Source: Mycoplasmatales bacterium (GTDB lineage Bacteria > Bacillota_I > Bacilli_A > Mycoplasmatales > JABAAY01). From it: a stretch of DNA of 64,000 nucleotides. The DNA lies in the NCBI GenBank assembly GCA_014238225.1, contig JABABL010000001.1:15915-79914 (forward strand). Reading direction: 5' to 3'. The position numbers were made by a program, and so were the translations under genes. This document shows positions 50,687-59,688 of this stretch, in pieces; position 1 is the stretch's first letter, and each line of letters starts with the position of its first letter. The notes beneath the pieces are model-generated. The model was not told the DNA's origin. It ran no database searches and worked only from the letters and a program-made list of their open reading frames with translations.

Positions 50687-51109
50687 ATGAAAAACAGTAT
50701 TGGAACTATAGAAGATAGGGTTATTGTCTATACAAGTGCCAGTTGTGTGAGCTGTCGTAAAGTTATTGAATGGCTAAAAAATCATGAAATTGAATATTTA
50801 GAAAAAAGAATCTTAGTCACCGCACTTAAAGTAGAAGAGATTAAAAGAATTTTGAGATTTAGCCATAACGGTCTTGAAGATATAATTTCCAAAAGAAGTA
50901 AAATCATTCGTGAAAAAAAAATTAAAATAAATAAATTGACAACTGACGAGGCTATAAACTTAGTTCAAACACATCCTTCAATTTTGAGAAGACCCATACT
51001 AATACAAGAATCTATGACACAATTAATTGTGGGATTTAACGAAGAAAGTATTGAAATATTTTTACGTTATAAAAAAATTGCTGCAGAAAAAAGTGATTTC
51101 ATAATTTAG
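50687..51109 (+). CDS. spx: Spx/ArsC family transcriptional regulator
   Basis: A 140-residue Spx-type protein. A redox C-x-x-C (Cys20, Cys23) starts the thioredoxin-like fold, and L-R-R-P-I-L near residue 100 matches the conserved R-R-P-I. Spx binds RNA polymerase alpha and redirects transcription on thiol stress. ArsC-like reductases share the fold, but the CxxC and length favour Spx. It lies divergent from trpS and 1 nt before nadK. Confidence 0.88.
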   Translation: MKNSIGTIEDRVIVYTSASCVSCRKVIEWLKNHEIEYLEKRILVTALKVEEIKRILRFSHNGLEDIISKRSKIIREKKIKINKLTTDEAINLVQTHPSILRRPILIQESMTQLIVGFNEESIEIFLRYKKIAAEKSDFII

Positions 51110-51110
51110 C

Positions 51111-51884
51111 ATGTTTAAAACTTTTAAAATTTACACAAGACATAGAAATAACTATGTAGATATAATAGAAAAAGTCCTTAAGGAAAATGATAAAAAACAG
51201 GTAACCAAAAACCCTGACCTTTTAATATCAATAGGAGGCGATGGAACATTTTTAAAAGCCATAAAAGACAATTCTTATTCACCCGATACTCTGTATGTTT
51301 CATTAAAAAGCGGCAAACTAGGATTTTATAGTGATTACTCTGTAAGTGAAATTGATGTTTTGTTAAAAGAAATGATAAATGATGATTTCTCTGTAGAAAA
51401 AACACCATTAATCAAAGCCTCATGAACTAACGGATATTGTTATGCCATAAATGAAATTAAAATAATTAATCATAAACAGACAACAAATATAGAAATAATA
51501 ATTAACGATGAGCACTTTGAAACAATAAAGTGTTCGGGCATATATATTAGTTCTGCACAGGGAAGCACTGGATTTAATCGTTCTTGTCATGGCCCTATTA
51601 TTTATGATTCCTATGAAAACATTATTTTGGGTGAATTACATCCTGTCAGCAATGTTTTACAGAGATCTTTACAAAACCCTCTAGTTCTAAAAAATGAAAA
51701 CAAGTTGATTGTTCGAACTCTTGACAGTGAATGTGCTATCATTCCCGACAATTTAGAGAGAAATTTGTGCCTGCACAATAATGATATTTTCCTAACACAC
51801 TCTTCTAAAATGATCAACATTTTAAGAAAAAATAACTTTAGTAGACTAAAAAAGATAAAAGAGAGTTTTATTACTTTAAAATAA
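51111..51884 (+). CDS. nadK: NAD kinase
   Basis: A 257-residue NAD kinase that makes NADP+, needed among others by FabG. I-S-I-G-G-D-G-T-F-L-K-A near residue 40 is the GGDG phosphate motif and A-I-N-E-I-K-I near 110 is the conserved N-E motif. G-S-T-G-F-N-R-S with G-P-I near 160 stands for the usual S-T-G-S-T-A-Y. Length is typical for short bacterial forms. It follows spx closely and precedes the EIIB-like gene by 4 nt. Confidence 0.92.
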
Positions 51885-51888
51885 AAAC

Positions 51889-52302
51889 ATGGATCTTGCC
51901 CTTACTACAGGAGAAATAGCAGCGATAGTCATCGCATTAATTTTTACAGTAATTTTAGCGGCTGTCACTCTATACTTTGTTCTCGCTAGAAACAAAAAGT
52001 TTAAAAACAGAGAATACAAAAATGAGAAAGTTGGTAAGAAACTACCCTTTCCCCCACAACTCTTTATTAATGCTTTTGGCGGTATTAAGAATATCAAAAA
52101 GATAGAACACAGTTTGACTAAAATAACTGTTTTTATCGAGGATAATAAACTTATTAATCATAGCGGGATTCAAGGGTTAAAAGCCAGCGGAATTATGGAA
52201 GGAACTGATAAAATTAGTTTGGTGTTGGGAAAAAATTCTGTTTTGATTGCTGAAACCATGAATGAAATTATCAGCAAACATTCTGGTCAGCCAAATAAAT
52301 AA
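51889..52302 (+). CDS. Membrane-anchored PTS EIIB-like domain without active Cys
   Basis: A 137-residue protein. Residues 8-32 are one membrane helix and 35-52 a basic linker. Residues 55-128 match the glucose-type EIIB domain (L-F-I-N-A-F-G-G-I-K-N-I-K-K-I-E-H-S at the start, S-L-V-L-G-K-N-S-V near the end). The phosphocysteine position (C-I-T-R-L-R in EIIB) reads S75-L-T-K-I-T, so it cannot carry phosphate in the usual way. It may be a sensor, an assembly factor or an inert relic kept as a membrane protein. Its TAA stop directly abuts base 1 of tRNA-Arg. Confidence 0.7.
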   Translation: MDLALTTGEIAAIVIALIFTVILAAVTLYFVLARNKKFKNREYKNEKVGKKLPFPPQLFINAFGGIKNIKKIEHSLTKITVFIEDNKLINHSGIQGLKASGIMEGTDKISLVLGKNSVLIAETMNEIISKHSGQPNK

Positions 52303-52377
52303 GCTCGCGTGGTTCAACGGATAGAACACACCCCTCCTAAGGGTGAAATAGAGGTTCGATTCCTCTCGCGAGCGCCA
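52303..52377 (+). tRNA. tRNA-Arg (CCT)
   Basis: Anticodon loop CTCCTAA gives CCT (reads AGG); acceptor GCTCGCG paired with CGCGAGC; encoded CCA. Its first base directly follows the TAA of the upstream gene. Confidence 0.94.
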
Positions 52378-52382
52378 TTTCC

Positions 52383-52457
52383 GCCCGTATAGTTCTAACG
52401 GTAGAACATGCCTCTCGTAAAGGCAAGGTCCTGGTTCGATTCCGGGTACGGGCACCA
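52383..52457 (+). tRNA. tRNA-Thr (CGT)
   Basis: Anticodon loop CTCGTAA gives CGT; acceptor GCCCGTA paired with TACGGGC; encoded CCA. It ends 1 nt before the stop codon of the convergent rnj gene. Confidence 0.94.
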
Positions 52458-52458
52458 T

Positions 52459-54114
52459 TTAGTTTTTTTCAACAAATGTTACGATTATTTCTGGCTGTTT
52501 TTTATCTATAAGCTTCATGTATTTTTGAATAATTCATTCTGCTTTTTGTTTTACAACTGTTATTTTTGCTTCTCTTTTTAGTAATTGATTTACTTCATTT
52601 TTTATTGTCCCTAAAGTTTGCATAATTTGTTTTTCGTTTTTTTGAAATGAATAATTCCCCACCATTTGGACAACAGGTGTTCCTGAAATTGTTTTGTTTG
52701 TTGCATCATAAAAGAATAAGAAACAAGCCGCACCGTTTTTTCCCATTGAGAGTCTCTCTTTTATGGTTGTGCCATTCATAAAGTTTGAGTCAAAAACAAT
52801 ATACTGGGGAGAGCACTCAATAGTTTGGTTTGTCTTGGTAACTTTTCCGTTTTTCATTTCTAGAACATCACCATTAGAAATAACAAACCCATTGTCTTTG
52901 TTTAAACCTGTTGAAATCGCTGTTTGAACATGTGCAACCATCATTCTGTAATCACCATGCATCGGCATAAAGTATTTTGGTTTCATTAGATTAAACATTA
53001 TTTTTTGGTCATCACTATTTGCATGTCCGCTTGAATGAAGTAACGAAGTTGACTCCTTTTCTAAAACATTAGCCCCGATTTTAACAAGTTTATTAATTAA
53101 GGACTTTACACTTTGAAAATTACCAGGTATTGGGCTTGATGAGAAAATAATAGTGTCGCCGGGTATTATGGTCATGTCTCTGTGTTCACCGTTTGCTATT
53201 CTTGTTAATGCGGCCAATGTTTCTCCTTGAGAACCTGTACACAGAATAACTATGTTTTTGGCAGGAGTTTTTTTTATGTCTGATTTATTTATAAATAAAC
53301 TTTTCTTTTCAGAAACATAACCTAGTTCAGAAGCAATCTTAATAGATTTCTCCATACTTCTACCAATCAAGGCAATTTTACGATTATTCTTTTTAGCAGC
53401 TTCAATCATGATTTTTATTCTGTCAATGTTACTAGCAAATGTGCTAACAATCAATCTTCCTTTTACAGAGTCAAACATTTGTAAAATTTGTTTTCTTACG
53501 AAGTATTCACTAGGAGTACTACCAGGAATTAAGGAATTGGTGGAGTCTGACAACAATAAATCAACCCCTGCATTACCGATTTGTGCCATTTTAAATAAAT
53601 TTGCCTTTTGATACAGAGGAGAAAAATCAAACTTGTAATCTCCCGTTGAAACAATGGTCCCATTTCTAGTTTTTAATCGCACACCAAAGGCATGAGGAAT
53701 TGAATGATTGGTTTCATAAAAGTCTATAGTGAAGTTCTTTGTTTTTACCACAGATTTAGAATTTACTATGGTTAATTTCGGAAGAGCTATTCTAGCATCT
53801 ATTAATTTTGATTTTATGAAAGCTATAGACATAACAGATCCCACTATTTCGGGAATTTGTACTTTTTGCAACAAAAACGGTATTCCTCCAATATGATCTT
53901 CATGTCCATGAGTGATAACAAGACGTTTGATTTTGTTTTGATTTTTTTCCAAATACTGATAATCAGGAATTATTAATCTTACCGACACTAACTCTTCATC
54001 AGGAAATTTAACTCCAGCATCAACAATTATAATTTCGTTACCTTCTTCAAAACAATAGGTATTTTTACCTATTTCATTTAGTCCACCTAAAGCAAAAATT
54101 TTTGTACTATTCAT
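52459..54114 (-). CDS. rnj: Ribonuclease J
   Basis: A 551-residue metallo-beta-lactamase/beta-CASP ribonuclease, normal RNase J length. H-G-H-E-D-H-I-G-G near residue 73 binds zinc. S-T-G-D-Y-K-F-D near 160, the beta-CASP S-D-S-T-N, and S-S-G-H-A-N near 370 followed by P-M-H-G-D-Y-R complete the active site. It degrades and processes mRNA from 5' or internally. The start at M-N-S-T-K (54114) is chosen by homology; the open frame continues upstream only because it overlaps def. It overlaps def by 8 nt. Confidence 0.95.
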
Positions 54115-54670
54115 TTTTAACGTCTCCCAATGGTATTCATTCAGGGTCAATCTTGTCGGAAGATACACTACGTTGATAGTAAAGCATTCCATTGAGGTGA
54201 TCAAATTCATGCTGGGCAACAATTGATATCAATCCGCTTCACTCAGCGTCAAAGTATTTTTTCTCTAAATAATCGTAACCTCTTATTTTGATTTTTTGAT
54301 GTCTTGGCACCACTCCTTCATAGGAAACATCAACACTTAAACACCCTTCTCCGGTCGTAATATATGTTTTTTGATAAGAATAGGAATATACTTCGGGATT
54401 TACAATAATTTTCTCTAAAAAAGTATCATTTTCCTCTTTAATCAGGATGCAGAATACTTTATAGAAAAAATCCATTTGACATCCAGCTAGACCGACACAA
54501 GGGGTCAAATTATATTTTTTTGCTTTTTTTGCGTCTTGGGATTGTCAGCAGTATTCACGTAGTTTTTCTATTATCTTTTCCTGTTCTTTTTTCAGAGGAA
54601 TAGGTAGTTCAGATGATTTTCCAAAAATTCTTTTTTCTGTGTCTTTAACTAGGCTGTTGTTGTTTAACAT
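54107..54670 (-). CDS. def: Peptide deformylase
   Basis: A 187-residue deformylase that removes formyl from initiator Met. Motif 1 is V-G-L-A-G-C-Q (usual G-x-G-L-A-A-x-Q), motif 2 E-G-C-L-S-V with the metal Cys, motif 3 Q-H-E-F-D-H-L-N-G with the HExxH. The position agrees with common mollicute genomes where def is near rnj or gmk. It begins at a long palindromic divergent promoter shared with rsmD. Confidence 0.94.
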
Positions 54671-54683
54671 TTATATAATATTA

Positions 54684-54718
54684 TTATATGTATAATAATT
54701 TCATTATTATACATATAA
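54684..54718. promoter_or_regulatory. 16-bp perfect inverted repeat between def and rsmD
   Basis: Bases 54684-54699 (TTATATGTATAATAAT) and 54703-54718 are exact reverse complements with a 3-nt spacer. Each arm holds a TATAAT, reading outward: 54691-54696 on plus, 54706-54711 on minus. It may be a symmetric divergent promoter or an operator for a dimeric protein. Confidence 0.5.
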
Positions 54719-54729
54719 AATATAACAAT

Positions 54730-55278
54730 ATGATAAAGATTATAGGCGGAACGTTAAAAAAATCTAATATAGATGTTGCATCAAACGGCATTACTAAGCC
54801 TACTACCAACAGAATTAGAGAAAATATTTTCAACATAATACAACGAAACCTTATCAAAGGAGCTGTAGTGCTTGATTTATTCTCAGGAAGTGGAGCGTTA
54901 GGAATAGAGGCAATTAGCAGAGGAGTAGACAGATGTACTTTTGTTGAGCAAAATCCCCATGCACTTAAGATTTTGCATTCCAACGTAGAGAGACTACATA
55001 TTCAAGAGCAAACAGCCATAGTTAATGACTCCGCAGATAATTATTTGAAAATTTTGGCAAAATCAAGACTTATTTTTGACATCATATTTTTAGACCCCCC
55101 TTACAAGTACGAACATTCAAAGGAGATAATAAATTTTATCTTTTCGAAGGGTATCTTGTCAGAAGACGGGATATTAATATTACAGAGACCCAAACTTGAT
55201 ATAATAGAATCAAATTTTACTGTTAAAAACAAGACATATGGAGAAAACACAATATATATACTAAAACATGAAAAATAA
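54730..55278 (+). CDS. rsmD: 16S rRNA (guanine966-N2)-methyltransferase RsmD
   Basis: A 182-residue SAM-dependent methyltransferase. I-I-G-G-T-L-K-K begins it as in RsmD, K-P-T-T-N-R-I-R-E follows, D-L-F-S-G-S-G-A-L-G-I-E-A is the SAM-binding loop, and D-P-P-Y near residue 118 is the catalytic motif. The ATG at 54730 matches the family; the in-frame ATG at 54688 lies inside the palindrome. It overlaps coaD by 11 nt, a common rsmD-coaD arrangement. Confidence 0.93.
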   Translation: MIKIIGGTLKKSNIDVASNGITKPTTNRIRENIFNIIQRNLIKGAVVLDLFSGSGALGIEAISRGVDRCTFVEQNPHALKILHSNVERLHIQEQTAIVNDSADNYLKILAKSRLIFDIIFLDPPYKYEHSKEIINFIFSKGILSEDGILILQRPKLDIIESNFTVKNKTYGENTIYILKHEK

Positions 55279-55759
55279 AGCAATTTTCGCTGGGTCTTTT
55301 GATCCGATTAGTTTAGCGCACATAGATATTTTAAAGAAATCCGAAAGTTTGTTTTCAAAGGTGTATCTTTGTGTTTCAAAAAACATAGCTAAAAAACCTC
55401 TTTTCACGATGGAGGAAAGAACACAGATAGCAAAGGCCGCAACTAAAGATTTTCAAAATGTTGAAATTATTAATTCCGAAGATAAACTAACAGCAATAAT
55501 TGCAAAAGAAAAACAGGTGGGGTACTTGATAAGAGGACTTAGAACAGATCATCTTTTTGTCAATGAATATGAACTTGCAGGAATTAACAGAGTTATTAAT
55601 CCAGGATTGGAAACGTTAATTTTTTTCACAGCACCTGAGTACAGTTTAATTTCCAGTACAGTCATTAGAGAATTGTTGATTCGGAAACTACCTATTGATA
55701 AATATGTTGTTGAATCCTCTATTGAAACTATTAACGCGATAATGAAAAGGAAACAATGA
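55268..55759 (+). CDS. coaD: Phosphopantetheine adenylyltransferase CoaD
   Basis: A 163-residue PPAT of the usual length, making dephospho-CoA from phosphopantetheine. A-G-S-F-D-P-I-S-L-A-H-I-D-I holds the T/HxGH-type motif (here L-A-H), R-G-L-R-T is in the middle and I-S-S-T-V-I-R-E-L is the C-terminal ATP motif. CoA supports the fatty acid pathway and ACP activation. It overlaps the next gene by 4 nt (ATGA). Confidence 0.94.
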   Translation: MKNKAIFAGSFDPISLAHIDILKKSESLFSKVYLCVSKNIAKKPLFTMEERTQIAKAATKDFQNVEIINSEDKLTAIIAKEKQVGYLIRGLRTDHLFVNEYELAGINRVINPGLETLIFFTAPEYSLISSTVIRELLIRKLPIDKYVVESSIETINAIMKRKQ

Positions 55760-57063
55760 AAAACAACATTTTCGCAATAACTGGATACAGCGGAGCTGGC
55801 AAGACAGCAACAATAAAAGGACTGTTGTCAAATGAATCGTTGAATATTCGTCTCTCCGTTTCTTGTACTACTCGTCCAATGAGAGAGGGAGAAAAAAACC
55901 ATCGCGAATACCATTTTATTTCTAAAGAAAAATTCATGTCTCGAAAAAAGAAAGATGAATTTATTGAGATTACGGAATACAATGGATTTTTGTACGGAAC
56001 ATTAAAATCTGAAGTATCTGCAATTTTGCATAATCGTAATGATGTAATAGTTGAGGTGGATATTTTTGGGATTGAAGCCATTAAAAAAACATTTCCTCAG
56101 GCTGTAACCATATTCATTAACGCATCAAATAGAGAGATTTTAAAAAGACTAAAACAGAGAGGCACAGAAACTGAAGAAGTTGTAAAGGGAAGGCTCCTTA
56201 AAAACGAAGAGCTAAAGAGTATTCAATACCCGTTCGATTTTATCTTTCACAATAAAACACTCAAAAGAACCATTGCAAAAATTAAAAATATTATATTAAA
56301 AATTACTGAAAGTAGAACACAAATTAATTACTCAATGAAATCTATAGTTGGTAATTTTAGATCAGAAAACCAAGATAGAGTTCAAGTTACGCAGAATGAT
56401 TTAGGAGAAGTATTGTGTGTGGTATGCGATGGAATGGGAGGGCATATTGGTGGAAATTTTGCTGCTGAAGTAGCAATAAATAGTTTGTCTGATGAATTTA
56501 AACAACAGTCATTTCAAAACCTTAATTCAAAGGATATTTCGGAATGATTGACAGGTGTTGTTAAACAAATAAATTCTAATTTGAAAACACAAAGCAAAAT
56601 GAAAAGAGAGTTATATGACATGGGTACCACTCTTTCTGCTGCAATTATTTTGGATTCAATTGTTTATATTTTACATGTCGGTGACACTCGAGTGTATTGA
56701 ATAAACGAAGGGTACATACAGCAAATTACCGCTGATCACAATGTTAAAAATGTCTTAATTGAAGAAAAAAAAATACCTAAATTCGACATTTTAAAGTCTA
56801 GAATAGGAAATGCCTTGACAAGTGCATTGGGACCCAACAAGCAAACTAAAATTGATGTGTTTTCCATGCCTTTAAAAAATGGAAAAATGCTACTTACAAC
56901 AGATGGTGTTCACGATTCTATAAGTAATGATGAAATGCTTTCGATATTGAATGCAAAGGACAGTAAGCTCGAAGACCAGGTATCTGATTTAATAGTTGTC
57001 GCCGAAAGAAACGGTAGCAAGGACAATCTAACAGCTCTACTTGTTGGAATTCAAAATGCCTAA
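55756..57063 (+). CDS. gmk: Guanylate kinase fused in frame to PP2C phosphatase (Gmk-PrpC)
   Basis: One uninterrupted frame of 435 residues. Residues 1-190 are guanylate kinase: P-loop G-Y-S-G-A-G-K-T at 10-17, S-C-T-T-R-P-M-R-E-G-E and Y-H-F-I-S in the GMP site, and the lid R-L-K-Q-R-G. Residues 194-435 are a PP2C Ser/Thr phosphatase: S-E-N-Q-D, metal site C-D-G-M-G-G-H at 224-230, H-V-G-D-T-R-V-Y, T-T-D-G-V-H-D, D-N-L-T. In related genomes gmk and prpC are adjacent separate genes; here no stop lies between them under table 4. An internal ATG at 56335 (residue 194) is exactly where PrpC would begin, so a second start is possible. prkC follows with an 8-nt overlap. Confidence 0.9.
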
Positions 57064-58135
57064 TTCCAAAAATATTTTAATTAAAAATCGTTATAGAATT
57101 GAGACCGAAATAGGAAGTGGCGGAATGGCCAAGGTTTTTCAAGCAACAGATGTTTTGTTGAAAAGACAAGTTGCAATCAAAATATTGAAAAAAGATTTTA
57201 AGACAACGAAAGAAGAAATTATTCAAATTAGGCGATTTAATAGAGAAAAAATTTTAATGAGCAAACTTGTCAGTGCTAATCTTGTTGAGATTTATGATGT
57301 CTTTGATGAAGAAGGCTTAAATGGCTATGTAATGGAATTAATCGATGGCTACACGTTGAAGGAATTAATTAAAAAATATGCTCCCTTACCCTGTGATCAA
57401 GCAATAAAGATAATGACCAAAATAATTTCAGGAGTCACTATTATGCACAAGGCCGAAATCGTACATAGAGATTTAAAACCCCAAAATATATTAATTACAG
57501 ATTCTGGTGAAATAAAAGTTGCTGACTTTGGTATTGCTTTTCTACCTAATTTAATTGAAATGACAGGGAGTAGTGAAATAGTGGGAAGCCCACAATACAT
57601 TTCCCCAGAAATGCTTACAAGAGAAAACATGGACAAGCGAAGTGATATTTATGCATTAGGAATAATACTATTCGAAATGTTAACAGGAGAGCTTCCATTC
57701 CACGGGAAATCACCAAAGGAAGTTGTTCTAAAACATTTGCACAATGTAATACCCAATCCACAAGTTTTAATTGATGTAATCCCAAATTCATTAGTCAACG
57801 TTATTTATAAATCTACAATTCGTGATTTTACCAAAAGATACAGTGACGTTTCTAAAATGCTTGCAGATTTAAGTGTCTGTATGGACGAAAACAAAAAAAC
57901 CCAAAAACTCATTAATATAAAGAGCAATTACGACAATGTTATGTTGAGAACAACTGATAGAAAAAATGCTTCGAAAAGAGAAAGAACGATCGAACCTCGC
58001 CTGGAAAATAAATTTAAGGATCGAACCTTAAAAAACAATGGAACATATTTTTTATACGGAGGACTAGTCATTACTTTTATAGCAATTATAGGGGCCATCA
58101 TCGCACTGGTTTTGGACATAACAGGAGCAATCTAA
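57056..58135 (+). CDS. prkC: Membrane-anchored Ser/Thr protein kinase (PrkC/Stk type)
   Basis: A 359-residue kinase. G-S-G-G-M-A-K-V near residue 20, catalytic Lys42 in V-A-I-K, H-R-D-L-K-P-Q-N and D-F-G-I-A are all intact. S-P-E-M and D-I-Y-A-L-G complete the domain, which ends near 265. A Lys/Arg/Asn-rich linker leads to one membrane helix (about 332-355). There are no PASTA repeats, as expected for a cell without peptidoglycan. It is the partner of the PrpC phosphatase immediately upstream. The ATG at 57056 is preferred over 57041. Confidence 0.93.
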   Translation: MPNSKNILIKNRYRIETEIGSGGMAKVFQATDVLLKRQVAIKILKKDFKTTKEEIIQIRRFNREKILMSKLVSANLVEIYDVFDEEGLNGYVMELIDGYTLKELIKKYAPLPCDQAIKIMTKIISGVTIMHKAEIVHRDLKPQNILITDSGEIKVADFGIAFLPNLIEMTGSSEIVGSPQYISPEMLTRENMDKRSDIYALGIILFEMLTGELPFHGKSPKEVVLKHLHNVIPNPQVLIDVIPNSLVNVIYKSTIRDFTKRYSDVSKMLADLSVCMDENKKTQKLINIKSNYDNVMLRTTDRKNASKRERTIEPRLENKFKDRTLKNNGTYFLYGGLVITFIAIIGAIIALVLDITGAI

Positions 58136-58136
58136 G

Positions 58137-59000
58137 ATGGAGTATTTCGATGCAAAAGTTATAGAAACCTCTTCCGAAAATTTTCTTGTCTGAGGAAAAA
58201 ACAAAAAAATCTTTGTAAAGATGAGTGGTAAGTTAAGATTATCTTCAAAAAGACCTGCAGTAATTAACGACAAGGTTAAGATTTTATGCGACGGCAGTAG
58301 TTGTTTGATTGAGAAGATTTACGAACCCATTAATTATTTTTCGCGACCTAGATGTGCCAACATTACCAGAGGCATCATAGTTGTTTCGCTTATTGATCCA
58401 GTTGTGGACATAAGAAAGGTTTATTTAATGATTATGTCTCTCGCGTTAAAGTTTGTTTCTGCAACAGTATGTTTTACAAAGAAAGATATTGCAAAAGACA
58501 ATCACGAGAATTTAAAACACTTTGAAAGCTTAAAAACAGATGGATTTCCATATATTATCATTAACAATAATGATTTTAAAGAAATTGATTTTTTTGCAAA
58601 GCAAATTAAAAACAAAACAACGGTTTTAATGGGAGAGTCGGGTGTTGGCAAAAGTTCTTTATTTAATAATTTATTAGGTTACAAAAAAGCAGTAGAAGGA
58701 ACAATAAACAGAAAATTGAAAAGAGGAAACCACACGACATCTCATCACGCCCTGATTCCTATATTGGGAGGTTTTTTAATTGACACTCCTGGTTTTATGA
58801 AAATAAGAATTGATAATGAAAACAAAAACGTCTTGAGTAAAGCGTATTTAGACTTCAATAAATACGCAACAAAATGTAAGTTTAGAAATTGTCTACACAT
58901 AGAGGAAAAAGACTGTTTTGTAAAGAAAAAATTAAAAGAGAATAAAATTAGTGATGTAAGATACAATTTATACAAGAAACTTATTAGGGAGAATAGATAA
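58137..59000 (+). CDS. rsgA: Ribosome small subunit GTPase RsgA
   Basis: A 287-residue circularly permuted GTPase for late 30S assembly. An OB-fold N-terminus (residues 1-70) with two TGA-Trp is followed by the G4-like T-K-K-D, then G1 G-E-S-G-V-G-K-S-S, G3 D-T-P-G-F and the zinc finger C-K-F-R-N-C-L-H-I-E-E-K-D-C. The order G4-G1-G3 is diagnostic. It starts 1 nt after the prkC stop, in the conserved prpC-prkC-rsgA-rpe cluster. Confidence 0.95.
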
Positions 59001-59660
59001 ATGAACAAAACTATCATTGCACTAAGCATTCTAAATGTAAATATTTTTGAATTAGATTCCGTTTTAAAAAAAGCCAAGAAGGCTAAAATTGACTGACTTC
59101 ACTTTGATATGATGGATGGTTATTTTGTAAAGAACTTTAGTTTTAGTTTGAATATGATGAAACAAATCAAGGAAAAATATGATATTTTTACTGATACTCA
59201 TTTAATGATAACTAACCCTGAACACCATGCAGTGCAATTTGCAAATGCCGGGAGCAATTTGGTTACATTTCACTTTGAAGCGTGCACTTATTCAGAGATT
59301 ACACATTTGTTAAACGAGTATTCTTATACAAAAAAAAGAATAGGAATTGTTCTAAATATAAACACTAAGATTTCACAAATATATGAATATTTACCAAGAT
59401 TGGATGTTGTTGTTCTTATGGGAGTGGAGCCAGGTAAAGGCGGCCAAAAATTCAATGAAAAAGTATTGAACAAAATAGTAAAGTTAAAGGAATATATTCA
59501 AAAAAACAATTTAAAAACGTTAATAGAGATAGACGGAGGCATTAAAATAAAAGAAGCTAAACTTTGTAGAGAAGCAGGCGCTGATATTTTAGTTGCAGGA
59601 ACTTTTTTAACCAAATCTGACAATTTCTCTTCTGATCTTCTTAAATTGAAGGGTCAGTAA
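59001..59660 (+). CDS. rpe: Ribulose-phosphate 3-epimerase
   Basis: A 219-residue TIM-barrel epimerase of the pentose phosphate pathway. A-L-S-I-L start, H-F-D-M-M-D-G-Y-F-V near residue 36 (metal His, Asp), D-T-H-L-M-I, M-G-V-E-P-G-K-G-G-Q-K-F and E-I-D-G-G-I are the conserved strands. It starts on the base after the rsgA stop and ends 28 bp before a convergent lipoprotein gene. Confidence 0.95.
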
Positions 59661-59688
59661 ACTTTATACTAAACGAGACATTAAAAAT

